Of a stretch of DNA of 64,000 nt, positions 39,676-48,800 are shown one piece after another (the first letter of the stretch is position 1; every line of letters begins with the position of its first letter). Below the pieces are notes generated by a model. That model was not told the DNA's origin, made no database searches, and saw only the letters and a list, made by a program, of their open reading frames with translations. The stretch is from Aeromonas simiae. GTDB lineage: Bacteria > Pseudomonadota > Gammaproteobacteria > Enterobacterales > Aeromonadaceae. The stretch is from positions 117,665 through 181,664 of the forward strand of contig NZ_CDBY01000007.1 of the NCBI RefSeq assembly GCF_000820125.1, in the 5' to 3' direction. The position numbers and the translations under genes are program-made.

Positions 39676-40581
39676 ATGCACATGTCACATTTGAGTTTAA
39701 TCTTGTTGTTCGGGGGTAATGGTCAACTTGGTTTAGCATTACGCCAGTTGTTTGGGGAGCATCTCTTTTTCTTTCCTGATAGGGGGGATGTGGATTTCCT
39801 GCTTCCTGAGCAACTTTCCAACGTTATTGACAGTCTGCAGCCTGAGGTCATTATTAATGCTGCAGCTTATACCTCGGTTGAAAAAGCGGAAGCTGAAGCT
39901 GGGCTTGCATTTTGTGTCAATGCCCAGACAGTGGCTAGCTTGGCTGAAGCTGCAAAGCGAGTTGATGCGCTGCTTGTCCATATTTCTACTGACTATGTGT
40001 TTGATGGCAAAGGTGACTGCGCTTGGTGTGAGGAGGATCAGCCCAATCCACTTAATATATATGGTCTAAGTAAATGGTATGGTGAGCAGGCAATTATAGC
40101 TAGTGGATGTCGCCATTTAATATTTAGAACTAGTTGGTTACACAGTCCATGGCGTAGTAATTTCATAAAATCCATGCTCACCTTGGGTATGACAAAGGAG
40201 CACCTTTCTGTCGTCTCTGATCAGATTGGGGCCCCCACATCAGCCAGTATGCTTGCCGAAGCCATGATGCATGCGATATTAGTTACAACTCGTAAGCCTG
40301 AGTTAAGTGGGTTGTATCATGTTGCTGCTCAAGGAGAGACCTCTTGGTATGATTTAGCAAAATACTGTTTCTCTGTCGCAGGAAGTATGGGGATGGCATT
40401 TAAGGTTAAATCAATTGAGCCCATATCATCAGATGACTATCCTTCGGTGGTACTGCGTCCACTCAATTCCAGGCTTAACACTGACAAATTTTCACGCTGT
40501 TTTGGGATGAAACTTCCTGCATGGCAGGATGATGTATCAACGACATTGAGCTCGCTCCTCCGTCAGCCTGAGCATGAATGA
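39676..40581 (+). CDS. rmlD: dTDP-4-dehydrorhamnose reductase RmlD
   Basis: A 301-residue reductase: LLFGGNGQLGLALRQLF at the N terminus, INAAAYTSVEKAE, HISTDYVFDG, NIYGLSKWYGEQA (YxxxK) and FRTSWLHS. It catalyses the last step of dTDP-L-rhamnose synthesis. It is 20 kb from rmlB and next to rmlC, while rmlA is absent. The start could also be the ATG at 39682. Confidence 0.92.
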   Translation: MHMSHLSLILLFGGNGQLGLALRQLFGEHLFFFPDRGDVDFLLPEQLSNVIDSLQPEVIINAAAYTSVEKAEAEAGLAFCVNAQTVASLAEAAKRVDALLVHISTDYVFDGKGDCAWCEEDQPNPLNIYGLSKWYGEQAIIASGCRHLIFRTSWLHSPWRSNFIKSMLTLGMTKEHLSVVSDQIGAPTSASMLAEAMMHAILVTTRKPELSGLYHVAAQGETSWYDLAKYCFSVAGSMGMAFKVKSIEPISSDDYPSVVLRPLNSRLNTDKFSRCFGMKLPAWQDDVSTTLSSLLRQPEHE

Positions 40582-41141
40582 GTGTTGTAATGAGTGATAA
40601 TAATAAAATCCAAGATGTTATTTTAATATCCAGATCTCGCTACCGCGATAGTCGCGGCTATTTTAATGAGTTATCAAAACAGGACTGCACGTTTGCCGAG
40701 CACTCATTTGTACAGACCAATCACAGCAGATCGCTACAAGGAACGTTGCGTGGTTTGCATTATCAGATAGGGAAACCACAAGGGAAACTGGTGCACGTTA
40801 TTACCGGTCGTATCTTTGATGTGGCGGTGGATCTTCGCCATGATTCTCCAACCTTTGGCCAATGGGTGGGGGAGTACCTCTGTGAAGAGCGTGCGGATTC
40901 ACTATGGATCCCCCCCGGTTTTGCCCACGGTTTTTATGTCTTGAGCCAGCAGGCAGACATCATTTATGAATGTACAGCGCATTACAGCCAGCCAGATGAA
41001 CGAGCGATTCGCTGGGACGACCCAACGCTAGCAATTGACTGGCCCTTGTTAGAGAATGTGCCGCTGCGTCTCTCAGACAAGGATGAGCATGCCCCTTTGT
41101 GGGATGAGAGCGCTTTTGATACTAACGACGATGTTAAATGA
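40578..41141 (+). CDS. rmlC: dTDP-4-dehydrorhamnose 3,5-epimerase RmlC
   Basis: A 187-residue cupin-type epimerase: SRGYFNELSKQ, LRGLHYQIGKPQGKLVHV (with the catalytic His), GRIFDVAVDLR, WIPPGFAHGFYVL and YECTAHYSQPDE. The ATG at 40578 overlaps the rmlD stop; a second ATG at 40590 is possible. It converts dTDP-4-keto-6-deoxyglucose to the L-lyxo form. Base composition rises toward the chromosomal average from here on. Confidence 0.93.
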   Translation: MSVVMSDNNKIQDVILISRSRYRDSRGYFNELSKQDCTFAEHSFVQTNHSRSLQGTLRGLHYQIGKPQGKLVHVITGRIFDVAVDLRHDSPTFGQWVGEYLCEERADSLWIPPGFAHGFYVLSQQADIIYECTAHYSQPDERAIRWDDPTLAIDWPLLENVPLRLSDKDEHAPLWDESAFDTNDDVK

Positions 41142-41148
41142 GAAGTCT

Positions 41149-42219
41149 ATGAATAAAAATGAGATCAACTCCATGGGCGGCCAACTACCGAGTGGGTGGA
41201 CGGTGAGTGATGACGATACGCTTGATCTGCGTGAGCTTGGTATGGCTTTGTGGCAGCGCAAAGGGCTGATTGCTGCAACCACGTTGCTGTTTGCGGTTGT
41301 CGGTATCGTCTATGCCCTGTTGGCGCCGCAGGTTTGGTCAACCAAAGTCGTTATCGATTTGCCACAGGCAAAAGAGCTGGCATCGCTCAATCGTCTCAAG
41401 CTCCAGGCTGACTTGGTTGGTTTATCTGGCATTCCCTCTGAGCAAGAGGTGTTTAACGATTTCGTGCAACGTTTCAATGCCTATGACCGTCGTCGTGATT
41501 TCTTACAGGCCAGCGACCTCTTCGCTCAGGAAGTCAAAGAGCAGGCTCTGGATATCAAGGGGCAACGTCGTTGGGTCAGAAAATGGGCCGAGTTGATCAA
41601 AGCTGAGCCGGTTGACAAGAAAAAAGAGTTGCCTGGTGTGGCTCTGTCGCTCTCTGCTGATACGGCGGAAACCTCGTTGCAGATGACGCAAGGCTATATT
41701 AGCTATGTCGTTGAGCAACAAAGAGAAAGTTTAATTGAAGAACTAAAAACGTCGCAGGAGCATAGGCTCGACTCCTTGGAAACCCAGCTCAAGATGGTGA
41801 AAGAAGACGCCGTTTTAGCACTGAAGCGCGATGTTGCCAATACCGAGTTGAGTGCTGAAGTGGCGCGTGCGGCAGGGGTCTCGACCCCCTTAGAGAATTA
41901 TGCCGACAACGATCGGTTTGCCATCATGTTGGGAACCAAAGGTTTGGAGGCGCGCCTGAAGGTGCTCAAATCAATCGATCTCACCGTTTACCAGCCCAAG
42001 CTGGCCGAACTGCAGAGCAAAATTGATCGCCTCAAGGCCCTCAAGTTGGATGATCTGCATTTTCAACCCTTTATCTATCTGGATGCCCCGGAAGAGCCGC
42101 TGACTCGCGACAAGCCCAAACGCCCCCTTGTGGTGGTGCTTGCCACCTTGCTCGGTGGCATGTTAGGAATTGGTATCGCGTTGATCCAGCACGCCTTTCG
42201 CAGACCAAAGATGGCGTAA
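41149..42219 (+). CDS. wzz: O-antigen chain-length determinant Wzz
   Basis: A 356-residue polysaccharide co-polymerase. One membrane helix lies at about residues 35-55 (LIAATTLLFAVVGIVYALL), followed by a long, charged, helical periplasmic part (about 60-315) and a second helix at about 322-345 (VVVLATLLGGMLGIGIALI). The ATG at 41149 (MNKNEINSMGGQ) has GAGAAG upstream and is preferred to earlier starts inside rmlC. It controls the modal length of the polymer made by Wzy. A terminator follows immediately. Confidence 0.88.
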   Translation: MNKNEINSMGGQLPSGWTVSDDDTLDLRELGMALWQRKGLIAATTLLFAVVGIVYALLAPQVWSTKVVIDLPQAKELASLNRLKLQADLVGLSGIPSEQEVFNDFVQRFNAYDRRRDFLQASDLFAQEVKEQALDIKGQRRWVRKWAELIKAEPVDKKKELPGVALSLSADTAETSLQMTQGYISYVVEQQRESLIEELKTSQEHRLDSLETQLKMVKEDAVLALKRDVANTELSAEVARAAGVSTPLENYADNDRFAIMLGTKGLEARLKVLKSIDLTVYQPKLAELQSKIDRLKALKLDDLHFQPFIYLDAPEEPLTRDKPKRPLVVVLATLLGGMLGIGIALIQHAFRRPKMA

Positions 42220-42236
42220 AATGCGGTAATGTATAT

Positions 42237-42259
42237 GAGGAGGCTTTAGCCTCCTTTTT
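42237..42259 (+). terminator. intrinsic terminator after wzz
   Basis: GAGGAGGC pairs with GCCTCC with a short TTTA loop and is followed by TTTTTC. It probably ends the long polysaccharide transcript. Confidence 0.85.
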
Positions 42260-42281
42260 CATATCTGCTCAAGGGGTAAAC

Positions 42282-43976
42282 ATGAAAGCCAGCGTGGCGT
42301 TTTGGGGGGGGTGGGGGCTCTGGTGTCTCGGGCTGATGCATTTTTTTATGCACAATCCGGGGGGCTCTGCACTCTATCTGCCTTTTAATGCATGGGCATG
42401 GGTCTTTTTAAGTCTCATGTTGGGGATGGGGCTGTGGCATGCAACGCAAAATAGCGCATTACGCTACTCTCGCCTGAATGCTTACTGGGCGCTGTGCGCC
42501 ATGCTGTTGTTGCTCCCTTTTTTCTGGTCCGATAGCCCTATCCGCGATTATGCCGTGCCGAGAATGTTGGGGGTTATTGGGGGAGGGGGGCTGCTCTTTT
42601 CTCTGTATCAATGGGGTTGGTCTTGCCAGGATCGGCGCCGCTTGCTCTTCGTGCTGCTTGGCGCGGTGACGGTCGAGATGCTCCTGGGATTGGTGCAGTT
42701 TTACCTGTTATCTCCTGGCAATTGGCTTGGTTATGACACCCGGGCTAATCGCCCTTATGGCATTTTCCAGCAGCCCAATGTGATGGCCAGTTTCATGGCC
42801 ACCGGTCTTGCGCTGGCGCTGTGGCTGGACTCTCCGAGCGCATCGCGTTTAACCCGGCTCTGGCTGGGGGGCGTGATGGTGGGAACCTCTTTGCTGCTGA
42901 TCGTGCTGCAATCGAGGGTGGGCCAGTTAGGCGGGGCGTTGCTCCTGCTCCTGTTGCTCCCTTACTTGCGCCATGAGCGAAGAGTCTGTCGCTCGTTGTT
43001 GCTCGTCATCCTGGGGGGCGTATTGGGCGGTATTTCCCTTTACTGGGGGGAGGGGATGCACCGCGGACTGGAGGCCTACCAATCGGGGGGAATGCGTTCG
43101 ATTTACTGGCCCTATGCGTGGCACCTCATTTTGGAAAAGCCGCTCTCTGGCTGGGGATTTGGCTCATTTGAGGTGACGTTCCTTCAGCAATATATGGCCG
43201 ACAAGGCGCTCAATCCTGCAATGCCTCAGATTGAGTACAACCTCGATCACCCCCATAACGAGCTGCTTTATTGGGGCGTCGAGGGGGGATTGCTGCCCAT
43301 GCTGGGGATCATTGGCATGGGATTGCTACTGCTGTGGCGCCTGCGCAGTCAACGGTGGTCGAAACGGCTGGCGCTGTTGGCGCTGGTGACACCGATAGCA
43401 CTGCATACCCAGACCGAGTATCCCTTCTATCACTCGATTGCCCACTGGGTCCTCTTCCTGACCCTCATCTGGTACATCGATGAAGAGTGTGAAATGGCCG
43501 ACAAACCGCAGATCCGCGTGATTGCCTACCCCCATACCCTGCTGCTGCGATTTCTTGCTCTTGGCATTCCCCTCGTCGTGGTGCCTTTCATGCTGACTGC
43601 GTTGCACACGGCCTGGGTGGTGACTAAGTACGAGCGCGGTGGTTATAAACAGCCTGAGCTATTGCTCCAGATCATCAATCCGGTGGCCTGGCTGAATCGG
43701 GTGGAGTTTGATGTCAATACGGTGCGTTTTGGCGCAGCCATGCAACGTCAAGATCTGGCCGAGCTGCGGGCCTATGTCCAATGGGGCAGTGAGTTTGTCC
43801 GGCACACGCCGCGCTCAGCCATCTATGGCAACATGGTGACGGCACTGCGGATGCTGGGGGAACAGACCCAGGCCGAGCAACTTAGGCGCGATGCGTTGCT
43901 GCTCTATCCGCAAGATGCATCGCTGCTGGGGGCGGCGAGTGCGGCACCTAGCGCTGTCATGCAAGAGAAGAGATGA
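42282..43976 (+). CDS. PglL-like O-oligosaccharyltransferase / O-antigen ligase family protein
   Basis: A 564-residue membrane protein with about 12 helices and a soluble C-terminal tail of about 120 residues. The loop YGIFQQPNVMASFMATGLAL (about 160-180), the periplasmic LDHPHNELLYWGVEGG and the QTEYPFYHS segment match the PglL/Wzy_C group, which transfers undecaprenyl-linked glycans to protein Ser/Thr. WaaL ligases share the core fold but usually lack the HPHNE and EYPF pattern and the long tail, so a PglL role is favoured over lipid A-core ligation. It lies alone between two terminator-bounded units, right after the O-unit cluster that could supply its donor. Confidence 0.72.
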   Translation: MKASVAFWGGWGLWCLGLMHFFMHNPGGSALYLPFNAWAWVFLSLMLGMGLWHATQNSALRYSRLNAYWALCAMLLLLPFFWSDSPIRDYAVPRMLGVIGGGGLLFSLYQWGWSCQDRRRLLFVLLGAVTVEMLLGLVQFYLLSPGNWLGYDTRANRPYGIFQQPNVMASFMATGLALALWLDSPSASRLTRLWLGGVMVGTSLLLIVLQSRVGQLGGALLLLLLLPYLRHERRVCRSLLLVILGGVLGGISLYWGEGMHRGLEAYQSGGMRSIYWPYAWHLILEKPLSGWGFGSFEVTFLQQYMADKALNPAMPQIEYNLDHPHNELLYWGVEGGLLPMLGIIGMGLLLLWRLRSQRWSKRLALLALVTPIALHTQTEYPFYHSIAHWVLFLTLIWYIDEECEMADKPQIRVIAYPHTLLLRFLALGIPLVVVPFMLTALHTAWVVTKYERGGYKQPELLLQIINPVAWLNRVEFDVNTVRFGAAMQRQDLAELRAYVQWGSEFVRHTPRSAIYGNMVTALRMLGEQTQAEQLRRDALLLYPQDASLLGAASAAPSAVMQEKR

Positions 43977-44145
43977 TCTCCAGCCCCTTCGGATTTTGCT
44001 ATCATGCGCTCCTTCTCCAGCGCTATCGCCGCGCTGCCGGTGGGTTAACACCGGCCGGGGGCGCGCTCTTCGCTCAGTGAGACGCGATGATGGGCGTGGC
44101 CATGGCGGCGCAGGGGCGGGCAATAAATGTCATTAAGGTGTTGAG

Positions 44146-45312
44146 ATGAAAATTGCAGTGGTGGGTACTGGGTATGTTGGGCTGTCAAATGCCATGTTGC
44201 TGGCGCAGCACCATGAGGTCGTGGCGCTCGACATCGTCGCCGACAAGATAGAGATGCTCAACCATGGGCAGTCGCCGATCGCGGATAAGGAGATCGAATC
44301 CTTTCTGGCCAAGGGGATGGCGAACTTCAGCGCCACCCTCGACAAGGAGCAGGCCTATCGGGGGGCGGAGTTTGTCATCATCGCCACCCCGACCGATTAC
44401 GATCCCGAGACCAACTACTTCAATACCCGCTCGGTGGAGTCCGTGGTGCGCGACGTGATGGCCATCAATCCTGCTGCCGTCATGGTGATCAAGTCGACCA
44501 TCCCGGTCGGTTATACCCAGCACCTTAAGGAGGAGACGGGGTGTGACAATCTCATCTTCTCGCCCGAATTCCTGCGCGAGGGGCGTGCCCTCTACGACAA
44601 CCTGTACCCGTCGCGCATCATAGTCGGGGAACGTTCGGCGCGGGCGCAGCGCTTTGCCAGCCTGCTGGTCGAGGGGGCGCACAAAGCGGATATCCCCGTT
44701 CTGTTCACCGACAGCACCGAGGCGGAAGCGATCAAGCTGTTTGCCAATACATATCTGGCGATGCGGGTGGCTTTTTTCAACGAGCTCGATACCTATGCCC
44801 AGAGCAATGGGCTGGACAGCCGTCAGATCATCGATGGGGTCGGGCTGGATCCGCGCATTGGCAATCACTACAACAACCCCTCGTTTGGTTATGGGGGCTA
44901 CTGCCTGCCCAAAGACACCAAGCAGTTGCTGGCCAACTATGCCAGCGTGCCCAATAACCTCATCCGGGCGATTGTCGATGCCAACACCACGCGCAAGGAC
45001 TTTATCGCCGAGTCGGTCGTGCGGCGCAATCCAAAAACCGTCGGTATCTATCGTCTGGTGATGAAGGCAGGCTCCGATAACTTCCGAGCCTCGGCCATCC
45101 AGGGGATCATGAAGCGGATCAAGGCGAAGGGGATTGAGGTGGTGGTCTATGAGCCGGTTCTAAGCGAGCCGCATTTCTTCAATTCGAAAGTGATCGACTC
45201 ACTTGAGGAGTTCAAGGCCCTTTCGGATGTGATCCTCTCCAACCGGATGAGCGAAGAGCTGAGCGATGTCGCCGACAAGGTCTACACCAGGGATCTTTTT
45301 GGCAACGACTGA
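44146..45312 (+). CDS. ugd: UDP-glucose 6-dehydrogenase
   Basis: A 388-residue, E. coli-length UDP-glucose dehydrogenase that makes UDP-glucuronate in two NAD-dependent oxidations. The NAD motif [12 protein letters not shown] is at residues 5-16, and the catalytic cysteine is C253 in [24 protein letters not shown] and [14 protein letters not shown] are also present. UDP-glucuronate may serve capsule or lipid A modification; no glucuronosyltransferase is visible nearby. The 169-bp upstream gap holds a small GCCGGTG/CACCGGC hairpin (44036-44055) and presumably its promoter. Confidence 0.96.
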   Translation: MKIAVVGTGYVGLSNAMLLAQHHEVVALDIVADKIEMLNHGQSPIADKEIESFLAKGMANFSATLDKEQAYRGAEFVIIATPTDYDPETNYFNTRSVESVVRDVMAINPAAVMVIKSTIPVGYTQHLKEETGCDNLIFSPEFLREGRALYDNLYPSRIIVGERSARAQRFASLLVEGAHKADIPVLFTDSTEAEAIKLFANTYLAMRVAFFNELDTYAQSNGLDSRQIIDGVGLDPRIGNHYNNPSFGYGGYCLPKDTKQLLANYASVPNNLIRAIVDANTTRKDFIAESVVRRNPKTVGIYRLVMKAGSDNFRASAIQGIMKRIKAKGIEVVVYEPVLSEPHFFNSKVIDSLEEFKALSDVILSNRMSEELSDVADKVYTRDLFGND

Positions 45313-45330
45313 TGTGGTCTGTGGGATGCA

Positions 45331-45356
45331 AAGGGGCGCTTGGCGCCCCTTTTTGT
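45331..45356 (+). terminator. intrinsic terminator after ugd
   Basis: AGGGGCGC and GCGCCCCT form a perfect 8-bp stem with a TTG loop, followed by TTTTG. Confidence 0.88.
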
Positions 45357-45491
45357 TGCCCGATTGCGCGAAGAGTGGCCAAGCCGCAGGGCGGGAGGCG
45401 ATAAATCTCACAGCCTGCCGGATCGGGCGTGGCTCCTGGCGCTGATCCTGTTTAGGATGGGGCCAGGTTCGACTGAGATGGACAAATAACA

Positions 45492-46115
45492 ATGGAACAA
45501 AAATTGAGTCTGCTGGAAGCTCGGGTGATCGGTTGCCTGATGGAAAAGGAGGTCTCGACGCCGGATCAATATCCGCTTTCGCTCAATGCGCTGGTCAATG
45601 CATGTAACCAGAAGAGCAACCGTGAACCGGTTCTCTCCTTGGTGGAGCGGGAAGTGCAGTCGGTGTTGGATCTGCTCATCGCCCGGCATTTGGTGAGCAA
45701 CGTGGCGGGGTTTAACGCCCGGGTGGCTCGCTACCAGCATCGTTTCTGTAATACCGAATTTGGCGATCTGCGTTTTTCCTCGGCCGAGTTCGCGGTGATC
45801 TGCGAGCTGTTGCTACGCGGCGCCCAGACCCCAGGGGAGCTGCGTGCGCGCTGCGCCCGTCTGCACAATTTCAGCGATGTCACCCAGGTAGAAAACGCAC
45901 TGCAGGCACTGGTCGAGAAAGGGCCCTACGTAGTCAAACTGCCGCGAGAGCCTGGCAAGCGGGAGTCTCGCTACGCCCAGCTCTTCACCGGGGAACCAGA
46001 GATCAGCCCTCATCAGGAGGAGGATCGCCTCGTGCAGTTGGAGGCAGAGAATCAGGCTTTGCGTGAAGAAAATCAGCAGCTTAAGGAACGATTGGCCCAC
46101 TATGAGTCGATCTAA
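45492..46115 (+). CDS. yceH: YceH family (UPF0502/DUF480) protein
   Basis: A 207-residue protein with two winged-helix-like domains, beginning [20 protein letters not shown] and containing [13 protein letters not shown] and the [18 protein letters not shown] segment. A coiled coil of about 25 residues ends it. The family is conserved in proteobacteria but its function is unknown. It stands alone with its own terminator. Confidence 0.9.
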   Translation: MEQKLSLLEARVIGCLMEKEVSTPDQYPLSLNALVNACNQKSNREPVLSLVEREVQSVLDLLIARHLVSNVAGFNARVARYQHRFCNTEFGDLRFSSAEFAVICELLLRGAQTPGELRARCARLHNFSDVTQVENALQALVEKGPYVVKLPREPGKRESRYAQLFTGEPEISPHQEEDRLVQLEAENQALREENQQLKERLAHYESI

Positions 46116-46117
46116 AA

Positions 46118-46141
46118 GCGGGGCCAATGGCCCCGTTTTCG
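46118..46141 (+). terminator. intrinsic terminator after yceH
   Basis: CGGGGCCA / TGGCCCCG stem followed by TTTTCG, directly after the yceH stop codon. Confidence 0.82.
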
Positions 46142-46239
46142 TCGGTGTCATTTTTTTGGCGTAAAGCCTTGTCCCTCTTTGTCGCAGCGTTTAGACTTTC
46201 CGACAATATCTGTCGTACAGTTGGTGCAGGAAAGGACTG

Positions 46240-47655
46240 ATGCTGGATCTTTCAATTCTGTTGGTGGATGGGTGTGCTGAGCGTCGTGCCCGGCTGGGTG
46301 GGCTGCTCTCCTTCATGGGGGTCGCCTGGCAGCAGGTCGATGAGGAGGATCTCGATGTGGCGCTCGAGTCGGCCCCCCTGCAAGGGGTGATCGCCGGCAG
46401 TCTGCAACAGGAACTTGGCTCCTTATTGGCGCGTCACCCGCGGCTGCCTTTTCTCTCTTTGTGTGAAGGGGAGTGGCAGAGTAGCAACTTCATCGGCACC
46501 GTCGCCGAGCCTTTTGATTACGATAACCTGATGCGCAGCCTGCACTTTGTGCAGGCTTTCTGCTCACTGCACCCGCGGGAAAAGCAACACGACAAGGGGC
46601 AGACCCTGCTCAAACTGCTGGTGGGCAAGGGGCGCGGCATTCAGGAGGTGCGTCGCCTCATCAGTCAGGTGGCTGACACCGATGCCAATGTGCTGATCCT
46701 CGGTGAGTCGGGAACCGGCAAGGAGGTGGTGGCGCGCGCCATCCATGAACTCTCTTCGCGCTGCAAGGGGCCGTTTGTGCCGATCAACTGTGGCGCCATA
46801 CCGGCCGAGTTGCTCGAAAGCGAGCTGTTTGGCCATGAGAAGGGGGCCTTCACCGGCGCCATTGCCGCCCGTCGCGGTCGCTTTGAGCTGGCCCAGGGGG
46901 GCACCCTGTTTCTCGATGAGATTGGCGACATGCCGCTGCCGATGCAGGTCAAGTTGCTGCGGGTGTTGCAGGAGCGCCTATTCGAGCGGGTTGGCGGGGG
47001 CAAGCCCATTGAGGCCGATGTGCGCATCATCGCCGCGACCCACCGGGATCTCGAGACGATGATCCGCCAGCAGACCTTCCGCGAGGATCTCTACTATCGC
47101 CTCAACGTCTTTCCCATCGAGACGCCTCCACTGCGTGAGCGGGCCGACGACATTCCGCTGCTGCTGCAGGAGCTGCTGGCCCGCCACAGCGAGCAGCACA
47201 AGGCGTGGATCCGGCTGACCCAGCGCGCTACCGAATCCCTGATGCAGTACCAGTGGGGGGGCAATGTACGTGAACTTGCCAACTTGCTGGAGCGACTGCT
47301 TATCCTCTACCCCAATCGCATCGTCGATGTGGCCGATCTGCCGGTTCGCTACCGCATGCTGCCCGCTGAAGGGTGGAGCGATGAGCAGGCCGAGTGGGCC
47401 GAACGTGAAGCGCTCTCAGCCATCTTCCAGGAGCCGCCTCAGCTTGAAATATCAGCGCCAACCGGGATGGGGATGCAGCTGCCGCAGGAGGGGCTCAACC
47501 TTAAGGACATGCTGGCCGAGCTGGAGGTTGAGCTGATCCGTCAGGCGTTGGAGGTACAAGAAGGGGTGGTCGCCCGCGCCGCCGATATGCTGGGCATGCG
47601 TCGTACCACCCTGGTCGAGAAGATGAAGAAATATGGCATGAGCAAGGAGTGCTAG
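46240..47655 (+). CDS. flrA: flagellar master regulator FlrA (sigma-54 activator)
   Basis: A 471-residue FleQ/FlrA-type activator. Residues 1-110 are a receiver-like FleQ domain without the acidic phosphorylation pocket ([14 protein letters not shown]). The AAA+ domain spans about 130-360, with Walker A GESGTGKE, the sigma-54 contact loop GAFTGA and Walker [13 protein letters not shown] Fis-type helix-turn-helix ends the protein ([20 protein letters not shown]). FlrA sits at the top of the polar flagellum hierarchy and switches on flrBC through sigma-54; a matching promoter is found 57 bp after its stop codon. Confidence 0.94.
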   Translation: MLDLSILLVDGCAERRARLGGLLSFMGVAWQQVDEEDLDVALESAPLQGVIAGSLQQELGSLLARHPRLPFLSLCEGEWQSSNFIGTVAEPFDYDNLMRSLHFVQAFCSLHPREKQHDKGQTLLKLLVGKGRGIQEVRRLISQVADTDANVLILGESGTGKEVVARAIHELSSRCKGPFVPINCGAIPAELLESELFGHEKGAFTGAIAARRGRFELAQGGTLFLDEIGDMPLPMQVKLLRVLQERLFERVGGGKPIEADVRIIAATHRDLETMIRQQTFREDLYYRLNVFPIETPPLRERADDIPLLLQELLARHSEQHKAWIRLTQRATESLMQYQWGGNVRELANLLERLLILYPNRIVDVADLPVRYRMLPAEGWSDEQAEWAEREALSAIFQEPPQLEISAPTGMGMQLPQEGLNLKDMLAELEVELIRQALEVQEGVVARAADMLGMRRTTLVEKMKKYGMSKEC

Positions 47656-47711
47656 GGTCAAATAATTGACCTGTCATGGCATAACATTTTGTTTTATATA
47701 TAAATTATTTA

Positions 47712-47727
47712 TGGCACGTTAATTGAA
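47712..47727 (+). promoter_or_regulatory. sigma-54 promoter of flrBC
   Basis: TGGCAC (47712-47717), 5 bp, then TTGAA (47723-47727) matches the -24/-12 consensus TGGCAC-N5-TTGCA with one change. It lies 42 bp before the flrB start, so it would be activated by FlrA. The predicted start of transcription is near 47738. Confidence 0.82.
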
Positions 47728-47730
47728 TAA

Positions 47731-47759
47731 CCTGACTCATTCCATGCTAGTGAGTCAGG
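47731..47759 (+). other. inverted repeat overlapping the flrB ribosome binding site
   Basis: CCTGACTCA (47731-47739) and TGAGTCAGG (47751-47759) are perfect 9-bp inverted copies with an 11-nt loop. The right arm contains the only plausible ribosome binding sequence for flrB. No T run follows, so it is unlikely to be a terminator. Confidence 0.6.
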
Positions 47760-47768
47760 TTATTGTCT

Positions 47769-48800
47769 ATGTGCCACCAGCCTTCCCATGAAACCTCCCT
47801 GGCCTATCGCCAACTGGATGCCATCTTTGCCGCCCTGCCAACCGGGGTGCTGGTGCTCGATGAGAGTGGTGTGATCCGGCGTGCCAATCCGGCGGCGGTC
47901 AGCCTGCTCGGTGAGCCGCTGCAAGGGGAGCGGTGGCGCCAGGTGATCGTGCGCTGTTTCAGCCCGCGCGCCGACGATGGTCACGAGATCTCGTTGCACG
48001 ATGGCCGCCGGGTGCAGCTCTCGACCCAGCCGCTCGAGGATCAGCCGGGGCAACTGGTGTTCATCAACGATCTGACCGAGACCCGTCGCCTGCAAGATCG
48101 CCTCAACCACATGAAACGGCTGTCGGCACTCGGCAACATGGCCGCCTCGCTGGCCCATCAGATCCGCACCCCGCTCTCAGCCGCCATGCTCTATGCCGCC
48201 AACCTCGGCAACCGCACCTTAAAGCCCGAATCGCGCAGCCAGTTCCAGCAAAAGCTGATGCAGCGGTTGCAAGATCTCGAGCAGCAGGTCAGCGATGTGC
48301 TGCTGTTTGCCCGTAGCGGTGAGGCTCAGGTGGTCAGCGCCGTGTCACTCGATACCCTATTGACCCAGGCGCAATCTGCGGCAGAGGTGTTCTGTGAGCA
48401 GCATGCTTGTCGGCTCACCATCGAGATACCGCCAGAGCCGCTGTGGCTGATGGCCAATGCCAACGCCCTGGTGGGCGCCGTGAGCAACCTTATCGCCAAC
48501 GGTCAGCAGGCCGGCGCTACCGAGATCTGCGTCAGTGCCCACCGTCAGGGTGAGCGGGTGATGCTGCGCATCATCGACAACGGCCGTGGCATGACGGCCA
48601 CCCAGCAGGCCCGGATTTTTGAACCCTTTTTCACCACGCGCAGTCAGGGCACGGGACTCGGTCTGGCGGTGGTGCACTCGGTGGTGCACTCCCATCAGGG
48701 CGAGGTCAGCGTTGCCTCTGCGCCGGGTGAGGGGAGCTGTTTTACCCTTTCTCTGCCGCTGCACATGCCGGCGGCTGAACGTGTTGGAGGTGTGGCATGA
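47769..48800 (+). CDS. flrB: flagellar sensor histidine kinase FlrB
   Basis: A 343-residue cytoplasmic kinase without membrane helices. A PAS-like domain (LDAIFAALPTGVLVLDESG, residues about 14-110) is followed by the HisKA domain with phospho-acceptor H130 in ASLAHQIRTPLSAAM, and a HATPase domain (NLIANGQQAG, DNGRGM, GTGLGLAVVHSV). FlrB phosphorylates FlrC to turn on class III flagellar genes. The ATG at 47769 is taken; a TTG at 47763 in frame is possible. The stop overlaps flrC. Confidence 0.93.
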   Translation: MCHQPSHETSLAYRQLDAIFAALPTGVLVLDESGVIRRANPAAVSLLGEPLQGERWRQVIVRCFSPRADDGHEISLHDGRRVQLSTQPLEDQPGQLVFINDLTETRRLQDRLNHMKRLSALGNMAASLAHQIRTPLSAAMLYAANLGNRTLKPESRSQFQQKLMQRLQDLEQQVSDVLLFARSGEAQVVSAVSLDTLLTQAQSAAEVFCEQHACRLTIEIPPEPLWLMANANALVGAVSNLIANGQQAGATEICVSAHRQGERVMLRIIDNGRGMTATQQARIFEPFFTTRSQGTGLGLAVVHSVVHSHQGEVSVASAPGEGSCFTLSLPLHMPAAERVGGVA

